From assembly GCA_900541025.1 (NCBI GenBank), contig UQIL01000002.1, forward strand, positions 1-64,000: DNA of 64,000 bases, given 5' to 3'. A program made the position numbers and the translations under genes. The stretch's first letter is position 1. Each line of letters opens with the position of its first letter. This DNA comes from an uncultured Collinsella sp. Lineage in GTDB: Bacteria; Actinomycetota; Coriobacteriia; Coriobacteriales; Coriobacteriaceae. The notes under the pieces were generated by a model. The model ran no database searches and had not been told where the DNA came from. It worked only from the letters and a program-made list of their open reading frames with translations. Below, piece by piece: positions 19,277 through 25,978 of the stretch.

Positions 19277-19411
19277 CTTGGCAGAGGGGCGGCGAAATAT
19301 ATTAAGTTTGTCGCGAGTTCCGCACGCAAAGGAAAGCACTTAATGTGCTTTCCGTCTTGCGCAGGACTGTAGAGCAGCAAACTTAATATATTTCGCCGCC
19401 CCTCTGCCAAG
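19277..19411 (+). repeat. Full copy (C) of conserved-core hairpin element
   Basis: Perfect 34-bp inverted arms run from 19277-19310 (starting CTTGGCAGAGGGGCGGCG) to 19378-19411 (ending CGCCGCCCCTCTGCCAAG). They enclose a 67-nt core with TCGCGAGTTCCGCACG, an inner hairpin GGAAAGCAC-TTAAT-GTGCTTTCC, and AGGACTGTAGAGCAG. The inner stem differs from copy B by a paired change (A-T for G-C). It lies between the phosphatase gene and the S10 block and encodes no protein. Confidence 0.75.
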
Positions 19412-19471
19412 CCCAGACGACTCCACGCACTTTACCTGCGTAAACAATGTGAGTGAAATATGAATCTCGAT

Positions 19472-19496
19472 GGATACGCCCGCAGCCGTGTATACT
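19472..19496 (+). promoter_or_regulatory. Conserved motif upstream of rplC (possible promoter)
   Basis: GGATACGCCCG, then CAGCCGTGTATAC, closely matches a motif upstream of rplB (21337-21360; 21 of 24 bases). It ends in a good -10 box (TATACT), but no canonical -35 lies at 16-18 bp. A weaker copy (GGATACGCCCGG) is upstream of rpsL at 2199-2210. Confidence 0.45.
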
Positions 19497-19607
19497 AAAC
19501 AGCTGTGTGAAACCAGGGGAGTATTCTGGCTGGACAAAATGCCTGCTTAATAGGGTTGTCAGGTAGTCCGGGCGAAATACAAGGCTGGGGAGCACGTCGT
19601 GTAAGTA

Positions 19608-19659
19608 GTGGTCCTCTAGGGGCGTACGCTCGGTGGTGTACGCATTGTCCCAAGACCAC
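19608..19659 (+). promoter_or_regulatory. Structured leader of the rplC operon
   Basis: GTGGTC/GACCAC forms an outer stem around GCGTAC/GTACGC in the untranslated leader of about 190 nt before rplC. S10-type operons are often controlled by ribosomal protein binding to such leaders. The ligand here is not known. Confidence 0.35.
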
Positions 19660-19688
19660 GCGAGAGTTGGGATCATATCTTGATCAGC

Positions 19689-20300
19689 ATGATTCTCGGC
19701 CGCAAGATTGGCATGACCCAGGTTTGGGACGAGGACGACAACGTCGTTCCCGTCACGGTCATCCAGGCTGGCCCCTGCGCTGTCTCGCAGGTTAAAACTC
19801 AGGCAACCGACGGCTATGACGCCGTCCAGATCGGTTTCGGCGACATCAAGGCCAAGAACGTGAACAAGCCCATGGCTGGTCACTTCGCTAAGGCTGGCGT
19901 CGAACCTGTCCGTTTCCTTCGTGAGGTCCGCGTCGAGAACGGCGAGGAGCACAAGGTCGGCGAGGTCGTCACCGTCGCTGATTTCGCTGATGTCGAGAAG
20001 GTCGACGTCATCGGTACCTCCAAGGGTAAGGGCTTCCAGGGTCGCATCAAGCGCTGGGGTCAGCGCCGCGGTCCTATGACGCATGGTTCTCACTTCCAGC
20101 GTCACCCCGGTTCTATCGGTCAGTGCGCCTATCCTGCGCGCGTCCTCAAGGGCGTCAAGATGGCCGGTCACATGGGTAACGAGCGCGTTACCGTCAAGAA
20201 CCTTTCCGTTGTCCGCATCGATGCCGAGCAGAACCTCATCTTGGTCAAGGGCGCTGTCCCGGGTGCCAAGAATGGTCTCGTCGCCATCCGTATGGCCTAA
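19689..20300 (+). CDS. rplC: 50S ribosomal protein L3
   Basis: L3 is an early-assembly 50S protein near the peptidyl transferase centre. The 203 residues begin ILGRKIGMTQVW and contain RGPMTHGSHFQRHPGSIG, the universally conserved loop. The start is set by homology at the ATG; a TTG three codons upstream is possible, and the ribosome binding site is weak. It heads a twelve-gene block and follows a leader, because rpsJ is not next to it. Confidence 0.95.
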   Translation: MILGRKIGMTQVWDEDDNVVPVTVIQAGPCAVSQVKTQATDGYDAVQIGFGDIKAKNVNKPMAGHFAKAGVEPVRFLREVRVENGEEHKVGEVVTVADFADVEKVDVIGTSKGKGFQGRIKRWGQRRGPMTHGSHFQRHPGSIGQCAYPARVLKGVKMAGHMGNERVTVKNLSVVRIDAEQNLILVKGAVPGAKNGLVAIRMA

Positions 20301-20346
20301 GGGCCCAGCCCATTTAGCCCAGCGTCATACCAAGGAGAACACTTAA

Positions 20347-20973
20347 ATGGCAAAGTTTGAAGTAAAGAACAGCGAGGGCAAGAAGGTCGCCGAGGCCGAG
20401 CTCGCCGCTGAGGTGTACGGCATCGAGCCGAACATCCACGTTATGCACCACATCGTCAAGTGCCAGATGGCCTCTTGGCGTCAGGGCACCCAGTCTGCTA
20501 AGGGTCGCTCTGAGGTTTCCGGTGGCGGCAAGAAGCCTTGGCGTCAGAAGGGCACCGGCCGTGCCCGCCAGGGTTCCATCCGTGCTGCCCAGTGGCGTCA
20601 CGGTGGCGTTGTCTTCGCCCCCAAGCCCCGTTCCTACGCTAAGCGTATGAACAACAAGGAGGTCAAGCTGGCTATGCGCTCCGCGCTGTCCGCCAAGCTG
20701 GCCGATGGCGAGCTCGTGCTCGTCGACGACTACGGCTTCGAGAAGCCTTCCACCAAGGCTGCCGTCGCCATGCTCAAGGCTCTCGGTCTTGAGGGCAAGC
20801 GTCTGACCATCATCGTTCGCGATGAGGACGTCAACGCCTACCTGTCGTTCCGCAACATTCCCAAGACGTTCATCATCACCGCTGACGAGGCCAACACCTA
20901 CGATCTCGTCAACAACAACGCTGTGCTGATGCCCGCCGACATCGCCGCTCACTTCGGGGAGGTGCTTGCATAA
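20347..20973 (+). CDS. rplD: 50S ribosomal protein L4
   Basis: L4 lines the peptide exit tunnel with its long loop and in enteric bacteria also represses the S10 operon. The 208 residues include the tunnel-loop motif KKPWRQKGTGRARQGSIR and APKPRSYAKR. AAGGAG precedes the ATG. The stop abuts the start of rplW. Confidence 0.96.
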   Translation: MAKFEVKNSEGKKVAEAELAAEVYGIEPNIHVMHHIVKCQMASWRQGTQSAKGRSEVSGGGKKPWRQKGTGRARQGSIRAAQWRHGGVVFAPKPRSYAKRMNNKEVKLAMRSALSAKLADGELVLVDDYGFEKPSTKAAVAMLKALGLEGKRLTIIVRDEDVNAYLSFRNIPKTFIITADEANTYDLVNNNAVLMPADIAAHFGEVLA

Positions 20974-21261
20974 ATGACCGCCCACGAGATCATCATCCGT
21001 CCGATCGTGTCCGAGCGTTCCTTCTCCGGCATGGAGCTGAACAAGTACACGTTCGAGGTCGCCAAGGATGCTAACAAGTATCAGATCAAGGACGCTGTCG
21101 AGGAGATCTTCGGCGTCAAGGTCGTTCGCGTGAACACCCTGACGGTCAAGCCCAAGACCAAGCGCGTGCGCTATGTCGCCGGCAAGACCCGTTCTTGGAA
21201 GAAGGCCATCGTCACGCTGGCCGAGGGCGACACCATCGAGGTCTTTGGCAACCAGGCCTAA
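20974..21261 (+). CDS. rplW: 50S ribosomal protein L23
   Basis: L23 sits at the tunnel exit and docks trigger factor and SRP. The 95-residue protein has the family start IIIRPIVSERS, the DAVEEIFGVKVVRVNT segment and RVRYVAGKTRSWKKA. It begins directly after the rplD stop. Confidence 0.96.
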   Translation: MTAHEIIIRPIVSERSFSGMELNKYTFEVAKDANKYQIKDAVEEIFGVKVVRVNTLTVKPKTKRVRYVAGKTRSWKKAIVTLAEGDTIEVFGNQA

Positions 21262-21336
21262 GACTCGCTGCTGTTGAGTGAGCTCATGCCTCCCAAATAG
21301 GGGAGGCGGGAGCTCAAGGTTTTGGGCGTATTAAAT

Positions 21337-21360
21337 GGACACGCCCGGAACCGTGTATAC
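21337..21360 (+). promoter_or_regulatory. Conserved motif upstream of rplB (possible promoter)
   Basis: GGACACGCCCGG, then AACCGTGTATAC, matches the motif before rplC. It is preceded by an inverted repeat (GAGCTC..GCCTCCC / GGGAGGC..GAGCTC, about 21279-21315) without a T-run. Together these suggest a second transcription start or attenuation point inside the S10 block. Confidence 0.4.
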
Positions 21361-21440
21361 GTCCGGTGTCATCGCACCCGAGGCAGAACCTCGAATCCCT
21401 GTCTGCGATGGCTAACGGATTCCTATTGAAAGGGATTGTA

Positions 21441-22271
21441 ATGGCTGTAAAGCACCTTAAGCCGACCTCCGCTGGTAGGCGTTGGCAGACGATCTCCGAC
21501 TTCTCCGAGATCACCTGCACCAAGCCCGAGAAGTCTCTTCTCGAGCCCCTGCCCAAGAAGGCCGGTCGTAACAACAACGGCCGCATCACCACCCGCCACC
21601 AGGGCGGCGGCGTGAAGCGTCGTTACCGCGTGATCGACTTCAAGCGCAACAAGGACGGCGTGCCCGCCAAGGTTGCCACGATCGAGTACGATCCGAACCG
21701 TTCCGCTCGCATCGCTCTGCTGCACTACGCTGACGGTGAGAAGCGCTACATCCTGGCCCCCAAGGGCCTCGAGGTCGGTCAGACCATCATGTCCGGTTCT
21801 GACGCCGACATCAAGCCGGGCAACGCTCTGCCCCTCGCCGACATCCCCGTCGGTACGCTCATCCACGCCGTCGAGTTCCAGCCGGGCAAGGGCGCTGCTA
21901 TCGCCCGTTCCGCCGGTAACTCCTGCCAGCTGATGGGTAAGGAGGGCAAGTACGCTATCGTCCGTATGCCTTCCTCCGAGATGCGCCGCATCCTCGTTAC
22001 CTGCCGCGCCACCGTCGGTGAGGTCGGCAACGCCGATCACTCCAACATCGTCATCGGCAAGGCCGGCCGTAAGCGTCACATGAACGTGCGCCCGACCGTC
22101 CGCGGTACCGTCATGAACCCTGTCGACCACCCGCACGGCGGTGGCGAGGGCAAGAACCACACCTCTGGTCGTCCCTCCGTTACCCCCTGGGGTAAGCCGA
22201 CGAAGGGCCTTCGTACGCGCAAGAAGAAGAAGGTCTCGAATCAGCACATCATTCGTCGCCGTAAGAAGTAA
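21441..22271 (+). CDS. rplB: 50S ribosomal protein L2
   Basis: L2 binds 23S rRNA domain IV at the subunit interface and is needed for subunit association. The 276-residue chain has GRNNNGRITTRHQGGGVKR and the C-terminal HPHGGGEG loop with the conserved histidine. The start is the ATG behind AAAGGGATTGTA. A gap of about 180 bp separates it from rplW, larger than other gaps in the block. Confidence 0.97.
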   Translation: MAVKHLKPTSAGRRWQTISDFSEITCTKPEKSLLEPLPKKAGRNNNGRITTRHQGGGVKRRYRVIDFKRNKDGVPAKVATIEYDPNRSARIALLHYADGEKRYILAPKGLEVGQTIMSGSDADIKPGNALPLADIPVGTLIHAVEFQPGKGAAIARSAGNSCQLMGKEGKYAIVRMPSSEMRRILVTCRATVGEVGNADHSNIVIGKAGRKRHMNVRPTVRGTVMNPVDHPHGGGEGKNHTSGRPSVTPWGKPTKGLRTRKKKKVSNQHIIRRRKK

Positions 22272-22303
22272 TTTCGGATACCGAGTTTTAGGAGAAAGCA
22301 CTT

Positions 22304-22564
22304 ATGAGCAGAAGTCTCAAAAAGGGCCCGTTCGTGGAGACTCGCCTTCTCTCGCGTATCACCGCGATGAACGAGGCTGGCAAGAAGGACGTCGTGAAGA
22401 CCTGGTCCCGCGCGTCCACCATCTTCCCCGAGATGGTTGGTCACACCATCGCCGTCCACGACGGCCGCAAGCATGTGCCCGTGTATGTTACCGAGTCCAT
22501 GGTTGGTCACAAGCTCGGCGAGTTCGCGCCGACTCGTACGTTCCGTGGCCACAAGGCCAAATAG
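22304..22564 (+). CDS. rpsS: 30S ribosomal protein S19
   Basis: S19 forms part of the 30S head with S13. The 86 residues match the family throughout (SRSLKKGPFVE, TWSRASTIFPEMVGHTI, HKLGEFAPTRTF). The binding site is TAGGAGAAAG. Confidence 0.97.
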   Translation: MSRSLKKGPFVETRLLSRITAMNEAGKKDVVKTWSRASTIFPEMVGHTIAVHDGRKHVPVYVTESMVGHKLGEFAPTRTFRGHKAK

Positions 22565-22578
22565 GGGGTTAACCGTAA

Positions 22579-22950
22579 ATGGCAACTAAGTCTATTGAAA
22601 CTGAGGCCACCGAGGTTCGCGCCGTCGCTAAGTACGTGCGTGTTTCCCCCAGCAAGGCCCGCCTGGTGGTCGATCTGATCCGCCGCAAGCCTGTCGCTCA
22701 GGCCTTCGACATCCTCCACTTCTGCGACCGCGCCGTCGCCGTGGATGTCGAGAAGGTTCTCCGTTCCGCCGTTGCGAACGCCGAGAACAACAACGGTCTG
22801 CGTGCCGACAACCTGGTTGTCGCCGCTGCCTATGTTGACGAGGGTCCGACGCTTAAGCGCATCCGTCCCCGCGCCAAGGGTTCCGCTTCTCGCATTCTGA
22901 AGCGTACTTCCCACATCACCGTCGTCGTTGCTCCTCGAAAGGAGGCGTAA
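22579..22950 (+). CDS. rplV: 50S ribosomal protein L22
   Basis: L22 lines the exit tunnel opposite L4. The 123 residues include VRVSPSKARLVVDLIRRK and the beta-hairpin segment LKRIRPRAKGSASRI that reaches into the tunnel. The N-terminus has a short extra segment (about ten residues) compared with E. coli. The spacing to rpsS is 14 bp. Confidence 0.96.
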   Translation: MATKSIETEATEVRAVAKYVRVSPSKARLVVDLIRRKPVAQAFDILHFCDRAVAVDVEKVLRSAVANAENNNGLRADNLVVAAAYVDEGPTLKRIRPRAKGSASRILKRTSHITVVVAPRKEA

Positions 22951-22956
22951 AGCTGT

Positions 22957-23667
22957 ATGGGTCAGAAAGTCTACCCCACCGGCTTCCGTCTTGGCATCAC
23001 CGAGAACTGGCGCTCCCGCTGGTTCGCAGAGAAGGATTACGCTAAGACCCTCGGTAACGATCTCGAGATCCGCAAGTACCTCGAGAAGCGTCTTTCCCGC
23101 GCAGCTGTCTCCCGCGTCGAGATCGAGCGCGCTGGCGACAAGGTGAAGGTCATCATCCTCACCGCTCGCCCCGGCGTTGTCATCGGTAAGAAGGGTGCCG
23201 AGATCGATACCCTCCGCACCGAGCTCGAGAAGGTCGCTGGCGTCTCCAAGGGCCAGCTCTCCGTCGACGTTGTCGAGATCAAGCGCCCCGAGCTCGACGC
23301 CAACCTCGTTGCTCAGTCTATCGCCGAGCAGCTCGAGGGCCGCGTTGCCTTCCGTCGCGCTATGCGCAAGGCTGTCCAGTCCGCCCGCAAGGCCGGCGCT
23401 AAGGGCATCCGTATCCAGTGCTCCGGTCGTCTCGGCGGTGCCGAGATGGGCCGTCGTGAGTGGTACCGTGAGGGTCGCGTACCTCTGCACACCCTCCGTG
23501 CCAAGATTGACTACGGCACGGCTGTCGCCAGCACCACCATGGGCGCTTGCGGCGTGAAGGTCTGGATCTACCTGGGCGAGAAGCTCCCGGGCCAGCCTGT
23601 TCCCAACCCTGCACTCGAGGGCTCTTCCCGTCCTCGTCGTCGTAACTCCGAGAGGAGGGGTCAGTAG
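22957..23667 (+). CDS. rpsC: 30S ribosomal protein S3
   Basis: S3 lines the mRNA entry channel. The 236 residues begin GQKVYPTGFRLG, carry a KH domain with RPGVVIGKKGAEI, and have the C-terminal domain with SGRLGGAEM and YGTAVASTTMG. The 3' end overlaps the GTG start of rplP by one base. Confidence 0.97.
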   Translation: MGQKVYPTGFRLGITENWRSRWFAEKDYAKTLGNDLEIRKYLEKRLSRAAVSRVEIERAGDKVKVIILTARPGVVIGKKGAEIDTLRTELEKVAGVSKGQLSVDVVEIKRPELDANLVAQSIAEQLEGRVAFRRAMRKAVQSARKAGAKGIRIQCSGRLGGAEMGRREWYREGRVPLHTLRAKIDYGTAVASTTMGACGVKVWIYLGEKLPGQPVPNPALEGSSRPRRRNSERRGQ

Positions 23668-24170
23668 TGCTTGCCCCTAAGCGTATTCTTCACCGCAAGG
23701 TGCAGCGTGGCTCCATGAAGGGCCAGGCCAAGGGTAATACCGAGCTGCATTTCGGCGAGTTTGGTATCCAGGCTCTCGAGGCCCATTGGATCACCAACCG
23801 TCAGATCGAGGCCGCTCGTATTGCCATGACCCGCTACATGAAGCGTGGCGGTCGTGTCTACATCACGATCTTCCCCGATAAGCCCATCACCAAGAAGCCC
23901 GCTGAGACTCGCATGGGTTCTGGTAAGGGTAACCCCGAGGAGTGGGTGGCCGTCGTCAAGCCCGGCCGCATCATGTTCGAGGTCAAGGGCGTGCCCGAGG
24001 AGGTCGCTCGCGAGGCTCTGCGTCTTGCACAGCACAAGCTTCCCATCAAGACCAAGATTGTTGCTGCTAAGAACGCTGAGCAGCGCATCGAGAAGGAGAT
24101 GGCTGAGGAGGCCGCTCTCGAGGCCAAGTGGGCTGCTGAGGACGCCGCCGCCGCCAAGGAGGAGAACTAA
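23667..24170 (+). CDS. rplP: 50S ribosomal protein L16
   Basis: L16 organises the A-site tRNA-binding region of 23S rRNA. The core of about 137 residues is canonical (LAPKRILHRKVQRG, GEFGIQALE, FPDKPITKKPAETRMGSGKG). An unusual Ala/Glu/Lys-rich tail of about 30 residues follows (ends AAEDAAAAKEEN), making the protein 167 residues instead of the usual 137-145. The start is GTG. Confidence 0.95.
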   Translation: MLAPKRILHRKVQRGSMKGQAKGNTELHFGEFGIQALEAHWITNRQIEAARIAMTRYMKRGGRVYITIFPDKPITKKPAETRMGSGKGNPEEWVAVVKPGRIMFEVKGVPEEVAREALRLAQHKLPIKTKIVAAKNAEQRIEKEMAEEAALEAKWAAEDAAAAKEEN

Positions 24171-24385
24171 TGAAGCCCGCAGAGATTCGTGAGCTCTCGG
24201 ACGCTCAGCTCGTTGAGAAGCTGAAGGAAATGCGCGCCGAGCTCTTTAACCTTCGTTTCCAGATGGCCACCAGCCAGCTGGACAACACCGCTCGCGTCAA
24301 CACCGTGAAGAAGGACATCGCTCGCGTCCTCACGGAGCAGCGCGCCCGCGAGATCGCAGCGGAGAAGTCCGCTGTCGCCGAGTAG
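24170..24385 (+). CDS. rpmC: 50S ribosomal protein L29
   Basis: L29 is a small helical-hairpin protein by the tunnel exit. The 71 residues carry the family pattern (DAQLVEKLKEMRAELFNLRFQ, RVNTVKKDIARVLT). Its ATG overlaps the rplP stop. Confidence 0.95.
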   Translation: MKPAEIRELSDAQLVEKLKEMRAELFNLRFQMATSQLDNTARVNTVKKDIARVLTEQRAREIAAEKSAVAE

Positions 24386-24401
24386 GACCTAAGGAGAGAA
24401 C

Positions 24402-24662
24402 ATGACTGATTCGCGTAACTCGCGTAAGGTCCGTACGGGTGTCGTTACCTCCGTCTCCGGTGCCAAGACCATTGTTGTCACCATCACCGAGCGCAAGCGT
24501 CACCCCAAGTACGGCAAGATGATGACCAGCTCCAAGAAGCTGCACGCTCACGACGAGGAGTGCACGGCTGGCGTGGGCGACACCGTCCGCGTTATGGAGA
24601 CCCGTCCTATGTCCAAGATGAAGCGTTGGCGCCTCATCGAGGTCGTCGAGCGCGCTAAATAA
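24402..24662 (+). CDS. rpsQ: 30S ribosomal protein S17
   Basis: S17 is a primary 16S rRNA-binding OB-fold protein. The 86 residues contain RKVRTGVVTSVSGAKTIVV, HPKYGKMMTSSKKLHAHDE and ETRPMSKMKRWRL. AAGGAGAG lies before the ATG. A 118-bp gap follows. Confidence 0.96.
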   Translation: MTDSRNSRKVRTGVVTSVSGAKTIVVTITERKRHPKYGKMMTSSKKLHAHDEECTAGVGDTVRVMETRPMSKMKRWRLIEVVERAK

Positions 24663-24780
24663 GCAGTCGCTCTTACGACTTGTACGTTTCCGAAGATGTG
24701 CGTATGCCTGGCTTGCATACCACGGGCCGCATAAAGGCTGCGCACCTCTCTTCGGTTCTTAGTTCGGAGGAACATCTACC

Positions 24781-25149
24781 ATGATTCAGATGCAAACCAT
24801 GCTGAACGTCGCCGACAACTCCGGCGCTCGCAAGATTCGCTGCATCAAGGTGCTTGGCGGTTCCAAGCGTCGTTATGCAGGCATCGGCGATGTGTTCATC
24901 GGTGCTGTCCAGGAGGCTACCCCTGGCGCCAACGTCAAGAAGAAGGACGTTGTCCGTTGCGTCGTCGTTCGCACCGTTAAGGAGATCCGCCGCAAGGATG
25001 GCTCCTACATTCGCTTTGATGAGAACGCCTGCGTTGTCATCAACAACGATGGTTCGCCCGTCGGTACCCGTATCTTCGGGCCCGTCGCTCGCGAGCTTCG
25101 TGACAAGAAGTACATGAAGATCGTCTCGCTCGCTCCCGAGACCCTGTAG
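24781..25149 (+). CDS. rplN: 50S ribosomal protein L14
   Basis: L14 lies at the subunit interface and contacts L19. The 122-residue protein is canonical (IQMQTMLNVADNSGARKI, TPGANVKKKDVVRCVVV, IFGPVARELR). It is preceded by a leader of about 118 nt, so a separate regulatory input is possible. First gene of what is the spc operon in other bacteria. Confidence 0.97.
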   Translation: MIQMQTMLNVADNSGARKIRCIKVLGGSKRRYAGIGDVFIGAVQEATPGANVKKKDVVRCVVVRTVKEIRRKDGSYIRFDENACVVINNDGSPVGTRIFGPVARELRDKKYMKIVSLAPETL

Positions 25150-25162
25150 TTAGGGGAGATAT

Positions 25163-25468
25163 ATGTATATCAAGAAGGGCGATAAGGTCCAGGTCCTCTC
25201 TGGCAAGGATCGCGGCAAGCAGGGCGTTATCCTGCGTGCTCTCCCCGCCGAGAACAAGGTCGTTGTCGAGGGCGTTTCGGTCGTCAAGAAGGCCGTCAAG
25301 CCCAACGCTGCCAACCAGCAGGGCGGCATCGTTTCGCAGGAGGCTCCCATCGATGCCTCCAACGTCAATCTCGTTTGCCCCGAGTGCGGTAAGGTTACCC
25401 GCGTCGGTCACGAGAAGGACGGCAAGAACAAGCTGCGCGTCTGCAAGAAGTGCGGCCACAAGTTCTAA
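25163..25468 (+). CDS. rplX: 50S ribosomal protein L24
   Basis: L24 initiates 50S assembly. The 101-residue KOW protein has KKGDKVQVLSGKDRGKQG and a four-cysteine zinc ribbon near the C-terminus (CPECGKVTR and CKKCG). The spc genes that normally follow (rplE, rpsN, rpsH, rplF and so on) are absent; a terminator ends the block 30 bp later. Confidence 0.95.
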   Translation: MYIKKGDKVQVLSGKDRGKQGVILRALPAENKVVVEGVSVVKKAVKPNAANQQGGIVSQEAPIDASNVNLVCPECGKVTRVGHEKDGKNKLRVCKKCGHKF

Positions 25469-25498
25469 GCTGCCCGCAACATCAAGTTGCTAGCAAAG

Positions 25499-25533
25499 GC
25501 CCGGATGCCCCACGGCACCCGGGTCTTTTTCTA
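25499..25533 (+). terminator. Terminator ending the ribosomal protein block
   Basis: GGCCCGGATGCC pairs with GGCACCCGGGTC and is followed by TTTTTCT. Confidence 0.85.
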
Positions 25534-25540
25534 TCCCTAC

Positions 25541-25700
25541 TCATTGGGGACAGACTTAAATGAGTGGCCGTTGAAATGCCGGCACCTGGGGGCGTTCATT
25601 TTCTGTCGGCAGCTGGGGACGACCATTCATTGGGGACAGACTTAAATGACCAGTCGTTGGGGGGACAGTCTCTATGTGCCGGCAGTTTGGGACGATCCTT
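25541..25700 (+). repeat. Interleaved GGGGACAG-type repeats
   Basis: A perfect 23-bp direct repeat (TCATTGGGGACAGACTTAAA, then TGA) occurs at 25541-25563 and 25627-25649. It is interleaved with three copies of a second unit, roughly GYCGGCAnnTGGGGACGA, at about 25578, 25606 and 25679. These look like remnants of REP-type palindromic elements. No protein is encoded between rplX and the oxidoreductase gene (about 510 bp). Confidence 0.6.
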
Positions 25701-25798
25701 TGATGTCTGATGCCCCCAGAGGGGTGAAGTAATACAGCTGGGTCTGTCTTTTAGGGCTTTGGTGTTCCGCCCTTTTATGTTTCACAAGGATCGTCGCA

Positions 25799-25846
25799 TG
25801 CGCATTTACGCGCATAGCCTTGCGCGACAATGCGCATAACTGCGCA
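25799..25846 (+). promoter_or_regulatory. Helically phased TGCGCA operator-like array
   Basis: TGCGCA-type hexamers start at 25799, 25809 (CGCGCA), 25821 (TGCGCG), 25831 and 25841: spacings of 10, 12, 10 and 10 bp, close to one helical turn. A further near-palindrome (CGCGCAATTGTGCG) lies at about 25912. The array is about 130 bp upstream of the oxidoreductase gene; the DeoR-type protein encoded after that gene is the obvious candidate to bind it. Confidence 0.45.
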
Positions 25847-25978
25847 AACATCTGCCAACTATGGCTAAATAATGACCGATAAGCAAATAAATACGCAAAC
25901 ACGAGCAGATACGCGCGCAATTGTGCGACTATAGGTTTGTTAGAAATGAAGGACTTCCGATGATTCAGGAGGCACATC

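Noticed and set aside
19277..19411. Insertion sequence ends
   Set aside because: The arms are long inverted repeats, but only 67 bp lie between them, no transposase frame is present, and no clear target duplication is visible.
21279..21315. Terminator between rplW and rplB
   Set aside because: There is a good inverted repeat but no T-run on either strand, and the genes belong to one conserved block; kept only as a possible attenuation structure.
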